From: Pholiota molesta | Taxonomy: Eukaryota; Basidiomycota; Agaricomycetes; Agaricales; Strophariaceae | Direction of reading: 5' to 3' | Length of the DNA: 64,000 bases | Assembly: GCA_014925825.1 (NCBI GenBank) | Contig: JACGCK010000112.1 | Span: 92,429 to 156,428 of the forward strand | In this document: in pieces, positions 34,871 through 47,330 of the stretch | How the letters are laid out: every line of letters starts with the position of its first letter | Position numbering within the stretch: position 1 is the first letter of the stretch | Program-made: the position numbers and the translations under genes | The notes under the pieces: model-generated | The model's database searches: none | What the model was told of the DNA's origin: nothing | The model's input: the letters and a program-made list of their open reading frames with translations, nothing else

Positions 34871-35733
34871 TCAGTTAGAGGGTCCGGCGATCTGGGAGTG
34901 ATCGATCCAGCGGGTTGATTTCCAAAAGAGATCATCCATTCGCTTCCATTTGCCAACCCTCACAAGGTAATGGGCATTCTTCTTGCTGATTGCAGTATGA
35001 GAGGACCCCTGTCGTTTAACGATGTCATTAGATTAAGATTTAATGACAGGATGATTATAAAATGGCTTACGCTAGCTGTTATCGGAGGGCTGTCGATCAT
35101 GACTAAATCCCCAGCCTTGAGGGTGAACTTCTTATGCTGGATCTGGCAGGAGAATACCCGCGGGCCAGTGATAAGTGCTGCAGTGCTCATCTATGAGATG
35201 TCCAATAAAAAAGTTTTTAATAAGCGTGTACATTTACAGAAAAGTGCAATGCTTACCTCAAGGAATTCAGTTACGTCAATTGGCAGTTGGGGTGGAGAGG
35301 AAAGCACCGAATGAGGTATTTTGACTGTAAGTTGAGGGCCATTTTGCACAGCTTTGTACCGATACCTCTCCTCCCCAAGCTTAGAGATAACCCTGTACCA
35401 AAATATCTGGGGAACGGGGTCATTGGAGCTGATCTTCATCACAATCAGAGAAAGCATATACAACAAATGTAAATATTTAAGTACTCACAGAAGTTCTAGT
35501 GACTGCACTTTCTTTCTTGCTGATAATCGTATACTTTCTGTCCGCTCCTGTATCTACTTCGGTGTTGTCTAAGGAGGTTTCGTCAACCTTTGGCGTTCCA
35601 TAGTATAGTCTGCACTTTATCGGCTCGGAAAGGAGAACAACATCACCCTCCTAATAGCATATCATGAGATTGAAATGGCTCCGATAGGCAGTCCAAAATA
35701 TCGTACCTTGAATGGCTGTATGGTTCCTTCCAT
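34871..35733 (-). CDS. Hypothetical protein, five exons, 207 aa
   Basis: Assembled from minus-strand exons 35707-35733, 35489-35650, 35257-35433, 35071-35190 and 34871-35008. Every junction is GT-AG and in phase, and exons 2 to 4 are whole-codon exons. The protein starts MEGTIQPFK, continues EGDVVLLSEPIKCRLYY, then IFWYRVISKLGEERYRYK, FTLKAGDLVMIDSP and YLVRVGKWKRMDDLFWK. The repeated GDxVxL/GDxVxI strands followed by YxVxVxKW recall small beta-barrel chromatin readers such as BAH domains, but I cannot assign it. Consistent phases over five exons are the main evidence that it is real. A further upstream exon is possible. Confidence 0.5.
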
Positions 35734-37119
35734 GAAAATGATAGACGATCGAGAGAGATATGTACTATGTAGAGCTTGGAAGATAAAGCGAAGGCTGAAT
35801 CAGTTGCATCTTGGACCAATATCCAACCGTTTTTATAGGCAGGAGGGCTTGACACGAGTTTGACACGAGTTTGTTGTACGGCTCAGCAATCGGGAAGAGG
35901 AGTCATTCACATAAAATCTAGATTCATAGCGGGGGAACCAATCTACGACCGATTAGTGCCAAATCAGTGTCTTTCCAGGCCATATGATTTCCGAGCTGTC
36001 ACTTAGTAGACAAGGTAGCTAAGGTAGCTTTAGTGGCGACCTTGTCTCCCCTTCTAAGAAGTCAGAAAGAGTCAGAAAGTATGTGTGGTAATTACAAATC
36101 CGTAGGTTCCTGAATCTATCGCTGGACTTGAAGATTAGCGACCAATTATGTAGGTATCTGGTGAAAACTCATTTTTTCGGTTAAAAATATTGATCGTGTG
36201 CTGAACCACAAGAAAATATCAGAAGTTTCTATAGCTGTAGTTATAGCCCATGCTAATATGCCACTTTCTTCTACAGAGATACGATGGAAAATGTTGTCCC
36301 CCCAACTCTAAACATTGAGCATAATTCCTGTTTTCCCAGAAATACGTCGGTAGTATTCATAAGCCATCTCGCATAAGAGAAAGAGTAAGCGCAGAACCCC
36401 TTCTACAACTTCATCAAATGGAAGGATCCTTTCTCTTGACAGAAACGCCGAACGGCTGTGTACTGCGCTAAATGAAATTCCACGGGTCACATCAAGTTGG
36501 AGTTCATACACGTTCATTGAGAGCGCCTTTTTTATATCTAACACACACGCTCCGATGTACAGAACGGTCCATTATTCCGGTGCCAAAGCGTGCGAGTTAA
36601 AATAATTGCCTTACCGCTTCAAGTTGGTTAGAAGGTGACTCGAGAATGTGATCAATCGCATAGCACCTCTGATACGCACATACTAAGTAAGTATTATGCC
36701 ACACATCTTCGGAGTTCCGAATGTCTTTCAAAGACCATCCTTTCAAGTAGAGAGACATAGCCATCCATCTATCTTACCGCCTATCACACCTTGCATGCTC
36801 ATATAAAGAATGAAGAAACAGAAAAGACAATCAAATATGAAAAGGATATGGTGAGCTTTTACCCAAATTGGGACATCGACGGCGATCACCGAACACCCAC
36901 AGATATTGCCTTGCCATTGTCCTTTTCAAAGAAGCCAGTCTGCTAGGAGATAAGCATCACTTCAGATCTCAACGTTTCAACGTGCATCCCCCTTTATCTC
37001 AAGGTTTAATTATGCAGACAACTCTACATACATTTCTTCAGTGGCACATTTTGACATGCCTGTAGTGATGAAAATGACTCAAGAGTTCACCTGTTTGGTG
37101 CCCATACCGGGTACCCTCC
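35734..37119. other. Intergenic region without a supported gene
   Basis: About 1.4 kb. A 78-codon minus-strand frame at 36308-36544 has some protein-like composition but no splice partners or recognised family. Confidence 0.45.
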
Positions 37120-39305
37120 TCATTCGTACACATCACACCCATATTCTTGGCTCCCCTCGCGCATAAATGTCAGAATATGGTCTATTGTAGTCTCTATTAG
37201 CCGGCCCTATCTTTGTTTCGGTAGAATATACGAAATACCTACCTCCTAGCGTGCGTGTCGTGAATCCCACTTCGCAGTAGCAATAATAATCTATGGATCC
37301 AATACAACATAGTCAGCGCAGTTCAGGGCAATAAAAATTTCCCCCTAAATGTTATAGAGGCCTTCACAATTAAAAATCGGACGGGGAGCCGAGGATCCAC
37401 CATGTCAAGCGTAACCTAAAGAGAGGTGGTACTCACACAACCACTTCCTCCTGAACACCTCGATGTCGTCTCTCCCCAGCTTGCTCGGTTTCCCATCCTT
37501 GTCTCCCCCGGACCTTGCTGCGTACTCTTTTTGTAGCGACGGGACGACGACCGTCTCGAAGCGCTGGACGAAGCGGCGGCGCCACTCGCGGAGGGTGCGT
37601 GCGTAGTGCGGCCCGATGTTCGCGACGGATTCGACGATCAAGCGCCCTTTTGAGCCGGCGGCGAGTGTGGACATGAGGAAGGTGAGTGTCGGAAGGAATC
37701 CACCTGGGAAGACTATGGAACGTTAGCAAGGGAGGCAAGGGGAGATGCGGGATGAAACTTACTCTGCGTTTGAAAAGATCAGATGGACGATAGTGAGATT
37801 CAATGCAAATTAGAGAAAAAGTGAAGAAGAAAGCATACCCATTTCCGAATGAAATCAATTTCTTGAATGTATCTCTCGAATCCTATAGCACAGTAAGAAT
37901 ACATGTCTGAAGCGCCATATTGAATTCAAGTGCTCACTTGCTTCCGGAATACTGATAACCTGAACAACGCCGACGGCGCCCTTCTTCTCCATCGCCCAGT
38001 CTACCACACGCCAGTACTGCTCTAAGAACTCCCTCCCCACGGCTTCAATCATCTCCACACTCACAAACCTAGCAAACTGTCCCTCCCAGTCCTTCGGCAT
38101 ATTCCTGTAGTCCATCAAATGCACGTGTATGCGACCTGAAAGACCTCTAGCGGCAATGCGTTGCTCGGCGAGGACTTTCTGCGCGCTCGAGAGCGTGATG
38201 GTGTCGATCTCGACATGCGCGAACTGCTCCGCCAGCCGGATAGCAAGCGCGCCCCACCCCGTTCCGATCTCAAGCACGCGCATTGGCGCGCACCCCGGAG
38301 TTGTGGTGGGGATGTGCAGCTTGTCGATGATGTGCTGTAATTTTCGAATTTGTGCGTCGTACAGAGGATCGGAGATTAAAGTGGGGGATGGGAGAGAATC
38401 GGGAGTGGCAATACCGTCGGGAATTGGGGACGGTGCCACTGATAATGAGACCCGTTTGAGAGCTTGTCCACCACTCCAACTACTTTGGATGCTCTTGTCG
38501 CTCGTAAGATCCCCGTCTAATTCGGGGAAGATTGCACAAGAATAGGTCATGTCTTCCGATAAGAAGCCTTCGAACATTGGGTGATTGGGAGTTGATTGGG
38601 AGAGTTAATTGAGCGCTGAGAACTTTGAAAGCTTGGCAGAACTATTTATAGATTCTCACCTGCGAACATATCATTTGAGATGTCGTAGTGTGCAGAAATG
38701 TTGGAACGTGAGTTTCCGATTGTATTGAGGAAACGGTACGAGGTAATTTTTTGGGGCAGTGTGAACAGGTATGAAAGACGTGAATCGAGGTTAGAGAGGT
38801 ATTCGCGGTTCTCGAGGAACATCTGAAGCACGTCAATTAGTAGTCGAAGTCGATCTAGATCACCAACGCACTTCGAATAACGAGACGAGATCATCACACT
38901 CCACATCGCCGTACATGTAGGCCTCGGAGAAACCCAGGTCTCCCATAGCGCATAAGCGGACCCAGAAAGAGTCGTTGACGACGCGAAGCTCAGCCTTCAA
39001 GTCGGGTCGCTTGTTGGCAGACATTGATACGTTGCCAGGCTCGGGTATTGGGAAGGTGTAGATGTGAGAGTATGTGAGGACGCGTAGTTGCCCCACTTTT
39101 ATGTTCTGCATAAGCCTGCAGCATTATCAGCATTCATATCTGATCCCCCAACATGAAGCACAAAAACGCACGCGACAACGGCCGTCTCAGCAAGACGAGC
39201 CATAGGCGTCCAGCTCGTTCTGAACGCTGTTTCCGCCACAAGGTTCCACGCTCTGTCAGCGATCGAAGAGACAGAAAAAGGGGGCTTCGCATCTGGGAGG
39301 CTCAT
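37120..39305 (-). CDS. Cyclopropane-fatty-acyl-phospholipid synthase
   Basis: Nine exons on the minus strand: 39172-39305, 38872-39115, 38660-38822, 37938-38567, 37839-37882, 37763 (1 nt), 37437-37712, 37243-37290 and 37120-37181 (533 aa). The enzyme transfers a methylene from S-adenosylmethionine to the double bond of unsaturated acyl chains in membrane phospholipids. Landmarks: DLGFSEAYMYGD, HYDISNDMF, FLSEDMTYSCAIF, the SAM site VLEIGTGWGALAIRLAE, ITLSSAQ, VSVEMIEAVG, the KWIFPGGFLPT loop, and YCYCEVGFTTRTLG near the C-terminus. The ATC codon of KWIFPGG needs a 1-nt exon (A at 37763) between a 75-bp and a 50-bp intron. The N-terminal helix could associate with membranes. Confidence 0.87.
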
Positions 39306-40651
39306 GGGGGGAGGGGGGAGAAAAGGTAAGACGACTTGCGAGCATCTGTGGGTGTTTTTATAAGGTCGAACGAACAGGCGATCCGCGCCCCAATCATGGT
39401 CATTCGATCACGATCGGGAAAGATTGTTACCTTTTATGGTAACGACCAAGGGTAACCATCCGTCCTCCAGGATACGCTCGCCGACACGACCGAGCTCGTC
39501 TGACGCGGTTATTTCGCCCACTAAACATCTGAATACTTTCTCTATTATCTAGTAATAGAACTTTAATTTGACGAGAATCAACCATCACACCACAAGGAAT
39601 TTACTTGGCGATAATACAATATGAAAAGCGGGCACAGGAAAAAAGCCTTGCTACGTCTGTGCCGTCTGTGCTATAAAAAATTTCGTCTGTACATGTCCAC
39701 CGATATTTTGGGGTGGACTTGAGTTGTGCCTGGTTTTGCATGTTTTTATTTCCCAAACTACATAAACCATTATGGCCTTAAAGGTGCGGAGATAGAGACC
39801 GTTACGCTATTTCTAGTTATGCCGCCGATATTGAAAACCGCTATTAGTTCAACGCTCACGTACGCTTTTCAAAGGAAATAGCGCTTATGATTTCTTGTGT
39901 TTGGCTTCTGCACTGCTGAACAAAGGAACTTTGGCGACCACTATGATACTTACTTACGGATGGCAGTAGCAGCGGATCAACATACGCTACGCGAAGTCGA
40001 GCGTCAATCCTCCAAGATCAGGGGATAACAATCTCCGTGATCAGGTTTCAATCTTGCAGGAACAGACTATATAGATAGAGGCAGTAGAGAAGGATAGCCT
40101 TCACGATCGTTAGAGAGTTTGTGAGGCATTTGGAGAATAAAATGTTCCCTTAGACAGGGTCGTAAACTAATGCTAAACAGCTCAATTCGTACATAGTATA
40201 TTTTTCTTGCATTGCTATGTTCTCTGGAACCCTCGTCCGAGTCGTCTACGCTCGTCCATCTCAGGGCCCCGAGCCGTTCACGTCAAAGATATTTATAGAC
40301 TTGCTACTATTTTTAGTTATTTTGTGGGCGGTACGCAAGTTGGTGCTCTGACTCCAACGATGATTTCATTTTTGGTAGTAAAACGGGTAATTCACTTAGG
40401 AAAAATGTCATAATAGCACGCTGCGCAATGCGAGCTTTGTCAGGTACCCCAAGACCTTGGCAGCTACGTAGTTCCATACTTACTCTACAACTCAAAGCTC
40501 CAAGATCTGACGCGGAATCCAAACTTGTATTGATTCGAGATACGTTCAGCCGAAATATCCAAAGCAGAGTGTACGCCAAATATGATGTCATGCTACGCCA
40601 CACAAATGCATAAAAGGCTAGCGCAAGCGCTTGCTGAAAGATCAAATTACA
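39306..40651. other. Intergenic region without a supported gene
   Basis: About 1.35 kb between divergent genes. It must hold both promoters. No other coding or RNA signal is recognised. Confidence 0.45.
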
Positions 40652-41585
40652 ATGTCTGAAATCGCTGAAAATCTTAATCTCCCAACTGGTACTCCCAAAG
40701 CGGGTGGCGAATACGACGAGAGCTCTCAGAAGCAGGTGCAGACCGACAAAGAGCTTGCACTGCGACTCTCTTCTCTCATTGAAGATGCCAACTCCCGAGT
40801 AACGCCTATATGCAAGATGATTCGAAAGGTAATGCTCAATCAATTAGTTAGTTGCACATGTGCATGTTAATCATGGCCTTTAGTCCATTGAGGGATTTGA
40901 GGCGCAGAAGGAGGACGACCGCGATGAGAGCGCTCTCATCTCACAAGTTCGCCCTCTCCTTGAACAAGCTGAAAAGATCCTCAATGAGACGAATGGCGCT
41001 ATCAGAGGCGCAGATCCCGACAACCGTTTGACCAACGAGGCGAAGCGCAACACTCAAGATCATAAAGCTACGCCAGAGGAACAGCGTCTCGCCGAGGCTT
41101 TGAAAGTTGTGAGTCTCTAATTGATCATTAAACTGTTAATCTATATTGCGTGTAGCTAATTTAGACATTTACTATTTATCAGATGGTTGAGGAAGTCGGT
41201 GGCACCATCGAATGGGCCCGAGACAAGCTCAACAGTTTCCCGAAGGCAAAGAGAGACCTTGGCCCTCTGCTCGATGCTCTCGGGCGTGAGTTTCCTCAAA
41301 ACTCCTCTTTTCCTTGAACATGACATAATTTTGGATCTCTCACACAGAACCATTGACGCAAATCGTCGGAGGTGTCGGTCTCCTGCTCGCTGGCGTTTTG
41401 AACCTGGTCGGCAACCTCTTGCAAGGCCTCGGTCTTGATGGTTTGCTAAAGGGTATTATCTCTGCTACAGTATGTTTCCCACTTCGACATCTGAGTCGCA
41501 TGTGCTTACTTTCATTGCGCAGGGTCTCGATAAAATTTATAAAGGTCTCGGCTTGGGAAACTTTATAAAAATGGGAAAGAAGTGA
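40652..41585 (+). CDS. DUF6987-like (LEA-type) protein
   Basis: Exons 40652-40828, 40884-41108, 41183-41285, 41348-41469 and 41523-41585 give 229 residues. The N-terminal half is hydrophilic and helical (PLLEQAEKILNETNGAIRG, ATPEEQRLAEALK). The second half ends in a hydrophobic glycine-leucine region (LLLAGVLNLVGNLLQGLG) and a GL-rich tail (KGLGLGNFIKMGKK). This layout matches fungal DUF6987 proteins, which look like stress/LEA-type proteins but have no proven function. The family call is from memory of the EKILNETNGAI and LLxGVLxLVGNLLxGLGL signatures. The Gly/Leu stretch could insert into or lie on a membrane. Confidence 0.72.
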
Positions 41586-41964
41586 TAGCGTATGGATTGA
41601 ACTGACCGTTGATGTAGCTTTTTGAATATGTAGCCTTATGTGGATCTCTGATGTATCACGAATCTGTTATATGATTCTCTGCTTGTACCAATAAACAAGT
41701 AGAGTATAACGCCCATATGCATGCATACGCAATCCCCAGCTTAATGACGTCTTGTTGCCTCTGCCAACGACCATAACAGGCAATGTTAGTGTTCAAAGTA
41801 CAGAATATGGCGATTAAATTAATCACAACAACACAGCTAGATATATTGCTACAAAATACAAATCACAACAATGTCAATCTGTAGAACCTGTCCGAAATGG
41901 TGCTACCCTATGCAATCAATATACAGCAGTGTTATTGTCATGAGGCTCTGAAGCGGCATTCTAT
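41586..41964. other. Intergenic spacer between convergent genes
   Basis: About 380 AT-rich bases. Nothing is recognised beyond the expected 3' ends. Confidence 0.45.
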
Positions 41965-43323
41965 CTACTCAAAGGGGTCGTCAAATGGATTTGTATCCAC
42001 AAAAGGATAAATGTATGATTCAGGAACGGGTGGAGGTGACTTCGGAAGGGGAGGGATGGGTGGAATGAACATGGGACTACGCGGCGGTGGAGTACGTGGG
42101 CTAGGCGGGCTCCTAAAGCTGGTCGGGCTGGGGGGTAGTCTGGGGCTTGTCGGGCTAGGGGGGACACGGAGGCTTGTCTGGCTTGAAGGCCTTGACGAAG
42201 AAATAGAGCTATGGAAGCTCAATGGCGGCTTAGACGAACAGAACGTCTCGAAAGGGCTCAAGGATTGGGGAGAAATGGGTGACCCGGCATGCGGGCTTTG
42301 GCGGCGACTGCGAGAGAGACGGCGGGAATCTCCAGACGGCGTAATGCCCACTGGCAGCCGATTATCGACGGGGCTCGAATGACGGCTCCTGCGGTAGCGT
42401 GATGTGTCCAGGATAAGGGTGGGTACAGCGCGAGCTCGGTTTTCTATCTCTACCATTGGCGGAGGCGGGAGCGAAAGCTGAGAGACGTCGGAATTGCTAT
42501 CGGCCAACCATCTTGGGGATGGAGGAGTACCAAGTGTGGGCGCATAGTTTGTATGCGATGGGCTGTTTGGACTCCTGAAGACGAGTGCAGATTCGCCGTG
42601 TTGTCGATGTATTGGAAGTGTCGCGACATTCTCTCGGTCAACCCTTGTTCCAGATGTTTCGCCTTCGATCCGTGCTGTCTTTCGTTTACGATGTCGGATA
42701 ATGGCTAGAACCAGAACGAAGGAGATCAGGATGGCAATTACTCCAACTATTATTCCGGACGACATATCACGATGAGAATCTGAAGATGTCGGAATGATGG
42801 TAGAGGTAGTCAGTGCAGGTGATGAAGTAGACGCGCCAATGGTCTGTGGAGAATCCCCTCGTAAAGCAGAGGGTCCAGTGGCATCTATCGATGTTGAGCC
42901 AACCGTCTTTGCCCCTTCAGATTGACTTGCGCCAGAAGGATTAACTCTAGTTATGGATGGAGGAAAAAACGAGGATGGGACGGTGCCAGGAGGTGCAGAA
43001 GTGGTAGCGGTCCCCCCAGTGCTTGCAAATCCGCCATTGGCTGAATTCCCGACTCCATTGCTCCCACTACTTCCTGATTCTGGGGGAACCGAAGGAGGAA
43101 TTTTGCTTAAGACTGGGCTCGAGATAGTTGTGGGTGTGCCAATTATGGTAGGCGGAATTGTTGTCGGAGGCAAAGCCCCACCATTCCCATCCCCGAGACC
43201 AGCATTGCCGCCTGGAGTCGGGCGAGGATGAGTCGCGTTGGATGAAGAATGGGGAGGAACGGTAGAAGAGGCGACGAATGAGGAGTCGGACGAGGTTGCA
43301 AAGATGCGGCGAGGTCGATGCAT
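41965..43323 (-). CDS. Single-pass membrane protein with Ser/Thr-rich outer and proline-rich inner region
   Basis: One continuous 452-codon frame. Residues 1-190 are rich in Ser, Thr, Pro and Gly, as in O-mannosylated wall-facing regions. A single membrane helix follows (SSGIIVGVIAILISFVLVL) with a basic stop-transfer sequence (IIRHRKRK). The ~230-residue inner tail is Pro/Ser-rich with tandem PPSPTSxR units and ends TNPFDDPFE. The layout resembles fungal wall sensors of the Mid2/SKG6 type, but there is no WSC or other named domain. No signal peptide precedes the first Met. An upstream exon in 43,350-43,560, which contains a hydrophobic stretch, may supply one. The C-terminal NPF and DPF motifs suggest endocytic recycling. 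Confidence 0.65.
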   Translation of the reverse strand: MHRPRRIFATSSDSSFVASSTVPPHSSSNATHPRPTPGGNAGLGDGNGGALPPTTIPPTIIGTPTTISSPVLSKIPPSVPPESGSSGSNGVGNSANGGFASTGGTATTSAPPGTVPSSFFPPSITRVNPSGASQSEGAKTVGSTSIDATGPSALRGDSPQTIGASTSSPALTTSTIIPTSSDSHRDMSSGIIVGVIAILISFVLVLAIIRHRKRKTARIEGETSGTRVDRENVATLPIHRQHGESALVFRSPNSPSHTNYAPTLGTPPSPRWLADSNSDVSQLSLPPPPMVEIENRARAVPTLILDTSRYRRSRHSSPVDNRLPVGITPSGDSRRLSRSRRQSPHAGSPISPQSLSPFETFCSSKPPLSFHSSISSSRPSSQTSLRVPPSPTSPRLPPSPTSFRSPPSPRTPPPRSPMFIPPIPPLPKSPPPVPESYIYPFVDTNPFDDPFE

Positions 43324-44605
43324 GTGAAGAATGATCTCTGGCCTACCAATTATTTTTGTTCTGGGAAAGAAGTAAGATTGCCATGAAAAAGAGGCAGCAA
43401 CGAATGTGAAAGCGTCAGAATCGACGCGAGGACGAAGAGAATGACCGTCAGGATCAGGGGCTGAGTCCTAGACACAGCCAAATCTGCTGCTATCACATAT
43501 GCGAAGGATGGGTGGTGGAAGGAAGGAAGAGCAGCGACTCTGTCCATGGGCCTATAATAAGTAACTGAATGTTGGGCAATGACACACGCCCGCTGAAACC
43601 GTGCGTTGAAAACTTCCGAAGCGCACTCATGCGAAATTCTTCCTGATCTTTCCCGATTTGATAGATTATGGCCGCACTGCTCGCCTAACGGATGTGCTGA
43701 TGCCACACTATCACCTGGTCGCCGAAGCTTCTCTAGACTCTGGCTAGCTCCATATCGTATGCATAGAAGTTCGAGAAAGTCTGCAAATTAGTCTTGGAGG
43801 AGTTAGGTGCAACTTAAATACCATTGATCATTTTTTCGGAATGCGCTCAGCTCTTGAAGCCACGCCCACGATGGTCGCTGGCTGTCATTCACTTTGGGAA
43901 GGAAATTCAAGAAGTCGGAGAGGAGTGTGATCAACAACACGACAAAGAACGGAATCAGCTATATCTACCTACGCTTGCGGCTCGACGGTGTCATCATTTG
44001 GCATGAGATCTAGACATCCATGGAAGAAAGTACGCGACTTACCCACATCTGGCATTTGTCAGGTGTTTGCCGCCATCAATAAGCAATCGAGGACAGAAGC
44101 AAAGCATATTCTGAGGGAGTGGAGCACGGGCCAAAGAAGTGCTTGGGTATCTTCTAACTCCCCAGGACCTATATTCTTGAATTTTCAATATAACTTATGC
44201 ATTCAGACGATGCATTCTTGCATCTGATATCATGCGCAACTTGATTCGAAGAAGCCTGTATCCTCCATATTGAGTACGTTTGATAGCAGACGACTAAGAT
44301 TTCTGTGGGTTAGGGGAATTCAGTAGTCGGTCCCGCAGACCTGGATAAGTCGCACACAGGATCGCAGAAGCCGGTTAGTTGCACAAATAACACGCCGCAT
44401 TCGCCTGAGATAGACGCGGTGCCGAATGTATGTCGCTGTGAACGTAGTTTGCATCATACCGTAAGTATAAATAGCGATTTCTTAAAAACAGAACAGTGAC
44501 TAATACAGCTATAAATCTGGAAGTCAACATTCCAATAAAAAGCGAGAGAATAAAATCATACACACTTTTAGTAAGGGACTTTCCACTGCCCCAAATACAG
44601 CGTTG
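43324..44605. other. Intergenic region, possibly with a first exon of the membrane protein
   Basis: Minus-strand 43,350-43,560 contains MDRVAALPS and a hydrophobic run (LILTVILFVLASILTL) that could be a signal anchor for the gene at 41,965. I found no clean donor that joins them in phase. The rest shows no gene. Confidence 0.35.
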
Positions 44606-47330
44606 CTAAGGCTGCGTGTGCGCAGCCTGCGGTTTCGTTGTGGGCTCGAGCATCTCATAATCCTCGTCGTCTTCATCATTTTCACGCTCTTCGACATTCC
44701 GCAGCGGAATGTACACATCATCGTCCCTACTTCTTGGTTTCTGACCAGGAAAGATACGTCTGAACCATCTCGGACGGGTTGTGACACGGGTATCGGCGTT
44801 TGCAGATAGAGATGACACCGGGAGGCGATGAGGTGACCGATAAAAGTCCGCAGGGCCCATCATAGGTACAGGGTCATTTTCTCGAACACCTGGGTACCAT
44901 AATAGGGCTCGTAAGGCATGTTCAACAAAAATAACGAGCGAATTACCTTCGCCGAATATAGTGTCCATTTCTTCCAGTGGCACGCCTTTCGTTTCCGGGT
45001 ACACTGACAATATGGTCAGGCAATAGAGATATTTGTCACGTCGGGAAAACTTACGAAAATATACTACATAAGACCCGCAGTCAGATTTCGCATGCAGTAA
45101 AAAGTAGATCTATCTCACCAAGAATAAAACTACAGACACAGAAGAACGCGTGCATGAGATACAAGCGCCATGTCAAGACCTCCTGGAGGTAGGGCGTTGT
45201 TTGACCGACAATCCAGTTGAAAGCCCAGTTAGTGGCGGTGGAGAGTGATACGCCCTTAGCACGGAAAGTGAGGGGCATGATCTTCGTACGTACGTACGAG
45301 TCAGAAACATTAAAAAATTAAACGGCATGTAGGCGATCAAGCGCTCACCTCTGGTGGATATAACCATGGAAGAGGTCCCCAGCTACCAAAGACATAAAGT
45401 AAGCATTGGCGCCCAGGAGAGGGGACGAGTAAGCCATACCTGTATCCAAATGCTGCATTGTAGATAATCACACTAGCGACAACCGCATCAGGAGTCCATG
45501 CCGTATCCAGCCGCATGAAATATGCGGTAGCACTTAGTGCGCACGCCATCTACGTTTTCTCCATAAGTGGTCGTTAGGAAGCAAGTAGCCACTCACCAGC
45601 ACCGCACCAGATAACAGTATGGGGCGACGACCCCATCGATCAACAAGATACCAGCTTTTATGTTTGGTTCAATGTACGAAAGCAAGAAACAATGAATGGG
45701 GCGTACGGTGGAAGTGTACTGAGCACGTAGACTATTGAGTTTATACCCGTCATTAGAATCGCTTGACGGCCTAGCCATCCAGCCTCTTGAAAATCCATTT
45801 TTTGAGTGAGTAAAACATAAAAGAAAGGAATGATCGAACCTTCGAATACGCGGGCTAAGAGTGGTATAAAGTTAATCAGAAACACAGAAGTGTAAGAAGA
45901 TGATGCTCACGAGCATAGTAAGATATTACTGTCCGAAGATGTTAGATACTAAAGCTAAAAACAAAGAGCGGAACGCTAAAGGAGACTCGCCATTAATGCC
46001 ATTCTGTCAACGGTGGTAAGTTCGATTTTGAAGAATTCGGGCTGTCACCCACCAGCTGCGCAAATGCCTGAGACGACATAGCTAATAGTACGCGTCTTTG
46101 ATATTTTTTCCACATTGTTCGATAGGACCGATTGTCCCCAGAGGCGCGCTGGGACATCAAATATGGTATCAATAACCGGCGAGAAGACAAAGAAGAAAAG
46201 AAACAGACCTCCGCTAGAACTTTATCCTTGATTTCGTTAAATTCGGCTCTGGCGACTGTTCCATTAAGATCTCCACCATGAAGGTCCGCAAGCACAATCA
46301 TCCCTTCGTCATCTTTGCCTTTGTCTACTAGCCATCTTTGACGTGTTCATATAAGAACATTCGGGGCGAATATGAGAGCAAACATACCTAGGACTTTCAG
46401 GTAGCAATAGAGATCCTACTCCGAGAATGGCACCAATGATGCATTGTATGAATAGTGGAAGTCTCCAAGAGAGATTCGAGTTTATGTAGGAGCTGAAATA
46501 GTCTGTCCACTGCGTTGCTATTCTCAGACATGCGTTGGCAGCTTCAATAGAGAGAGCTTACCACCGAGAAGGAATAACCAACGATATTGCCAGTAAATTC
46601 TACACAAGCAAGAGTCCCTCTCTGATAAACTGTCAGCAAAATTCGGCGAAACATGGTTTCAAAATACGAACATGATTAGGCGGTGAAATTTCACTCTGGT
46701 ATATGGGTACGATGGTACTTGAATAGATCATGAGCAGACTCCAAACACTGAAGGTCATTGGCCACTCACGACAGCAGTCCGACGCCTAACCCGCTCACAA
46801 ACCTTCCAACCACCATGGTCTTATATCCAACCGTGAAGGTTTGGATAGCTCCTCCGATCGTGAAGATCACCGCCCCGCCAAATAGCGTCCCCTTCCTCCC
46901 AATTATGTCACCTATCCGGCCAGCCGCTATTGAGGTGACTATAGTAGGCCATTCAGCACAGACCGCCAACGACAAGTATAACGAGACTCACCAAACGCGC
47001 CAATCTCTAACACAGCAACCATAGTCCCAACCTGAATCGCATCTGGCGTCCCAAAGAACTGGAGGAAATGCGGCCCTGTAATAACACCCGACATGACACT
47101 GGCGAAGATTAGCTTCGTGTGTTCGCAACGGAATGCAGAGAGCGATGTGTTCATACATACCCTTGATCATATCCAAACTTCCATTGCAAATCAATTGAGT
47201 TCACAAGCAAGGCTGGTATTTGGAAAGATATGTCACTCACGAGAAAGACGCCTAAGCTGGCGAAAACAGAGATGGCGTATAGAAGTCTGTGTCCGACCAA
47301 CTTCCGTCGCGGTCTGTGGCCCGTCGTCAT
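44606..47330 (-). CDS. MFS sugar porter (hexose/quinate-type)
   Basis: Multi-exon minus-strand gene. Clear exons include 47241-47330, 47161-47177 (17 nt), 46992-47098, 46770-46938 and the last, 44606-45003. Sugar-porter signatures appear in order: FGYDQGVMSGVI in helix 1 (split by two introns), AAGRIGDIIGRKGTLFGG (loop 2-3), VGRFVSGLGVG, PIYQSEISPPNHRG, PESPRWLVDKG, YQRRVLLAMSSQAFAQL, the RWGRRP motif, WGPLPWLYPPE, and YPETKGVPLEEMD after helix 12. These identify a 12-helix plasma-membrane transporter. The sugar cannot be deduced. The cytosolic tail after PETKG is ~130 residues, long for the family, and strongly acidic near the end (ENDEDDEDYEML). Middle exon borders were not all fixed. Confidence 0.83.

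Noticed and set aside
36308..36544. A fifth kinase-like fragment (ILPFDEVVEG resembles IPFDEVAQA)
   Set aside because: Only one short string is similar. No other part of the kinase-like exon structure is nearby.
42011..42382. A glycine-rich plus-strand frame
   Set aside because: Antisense of the proline-rich tail of the membrane protein.
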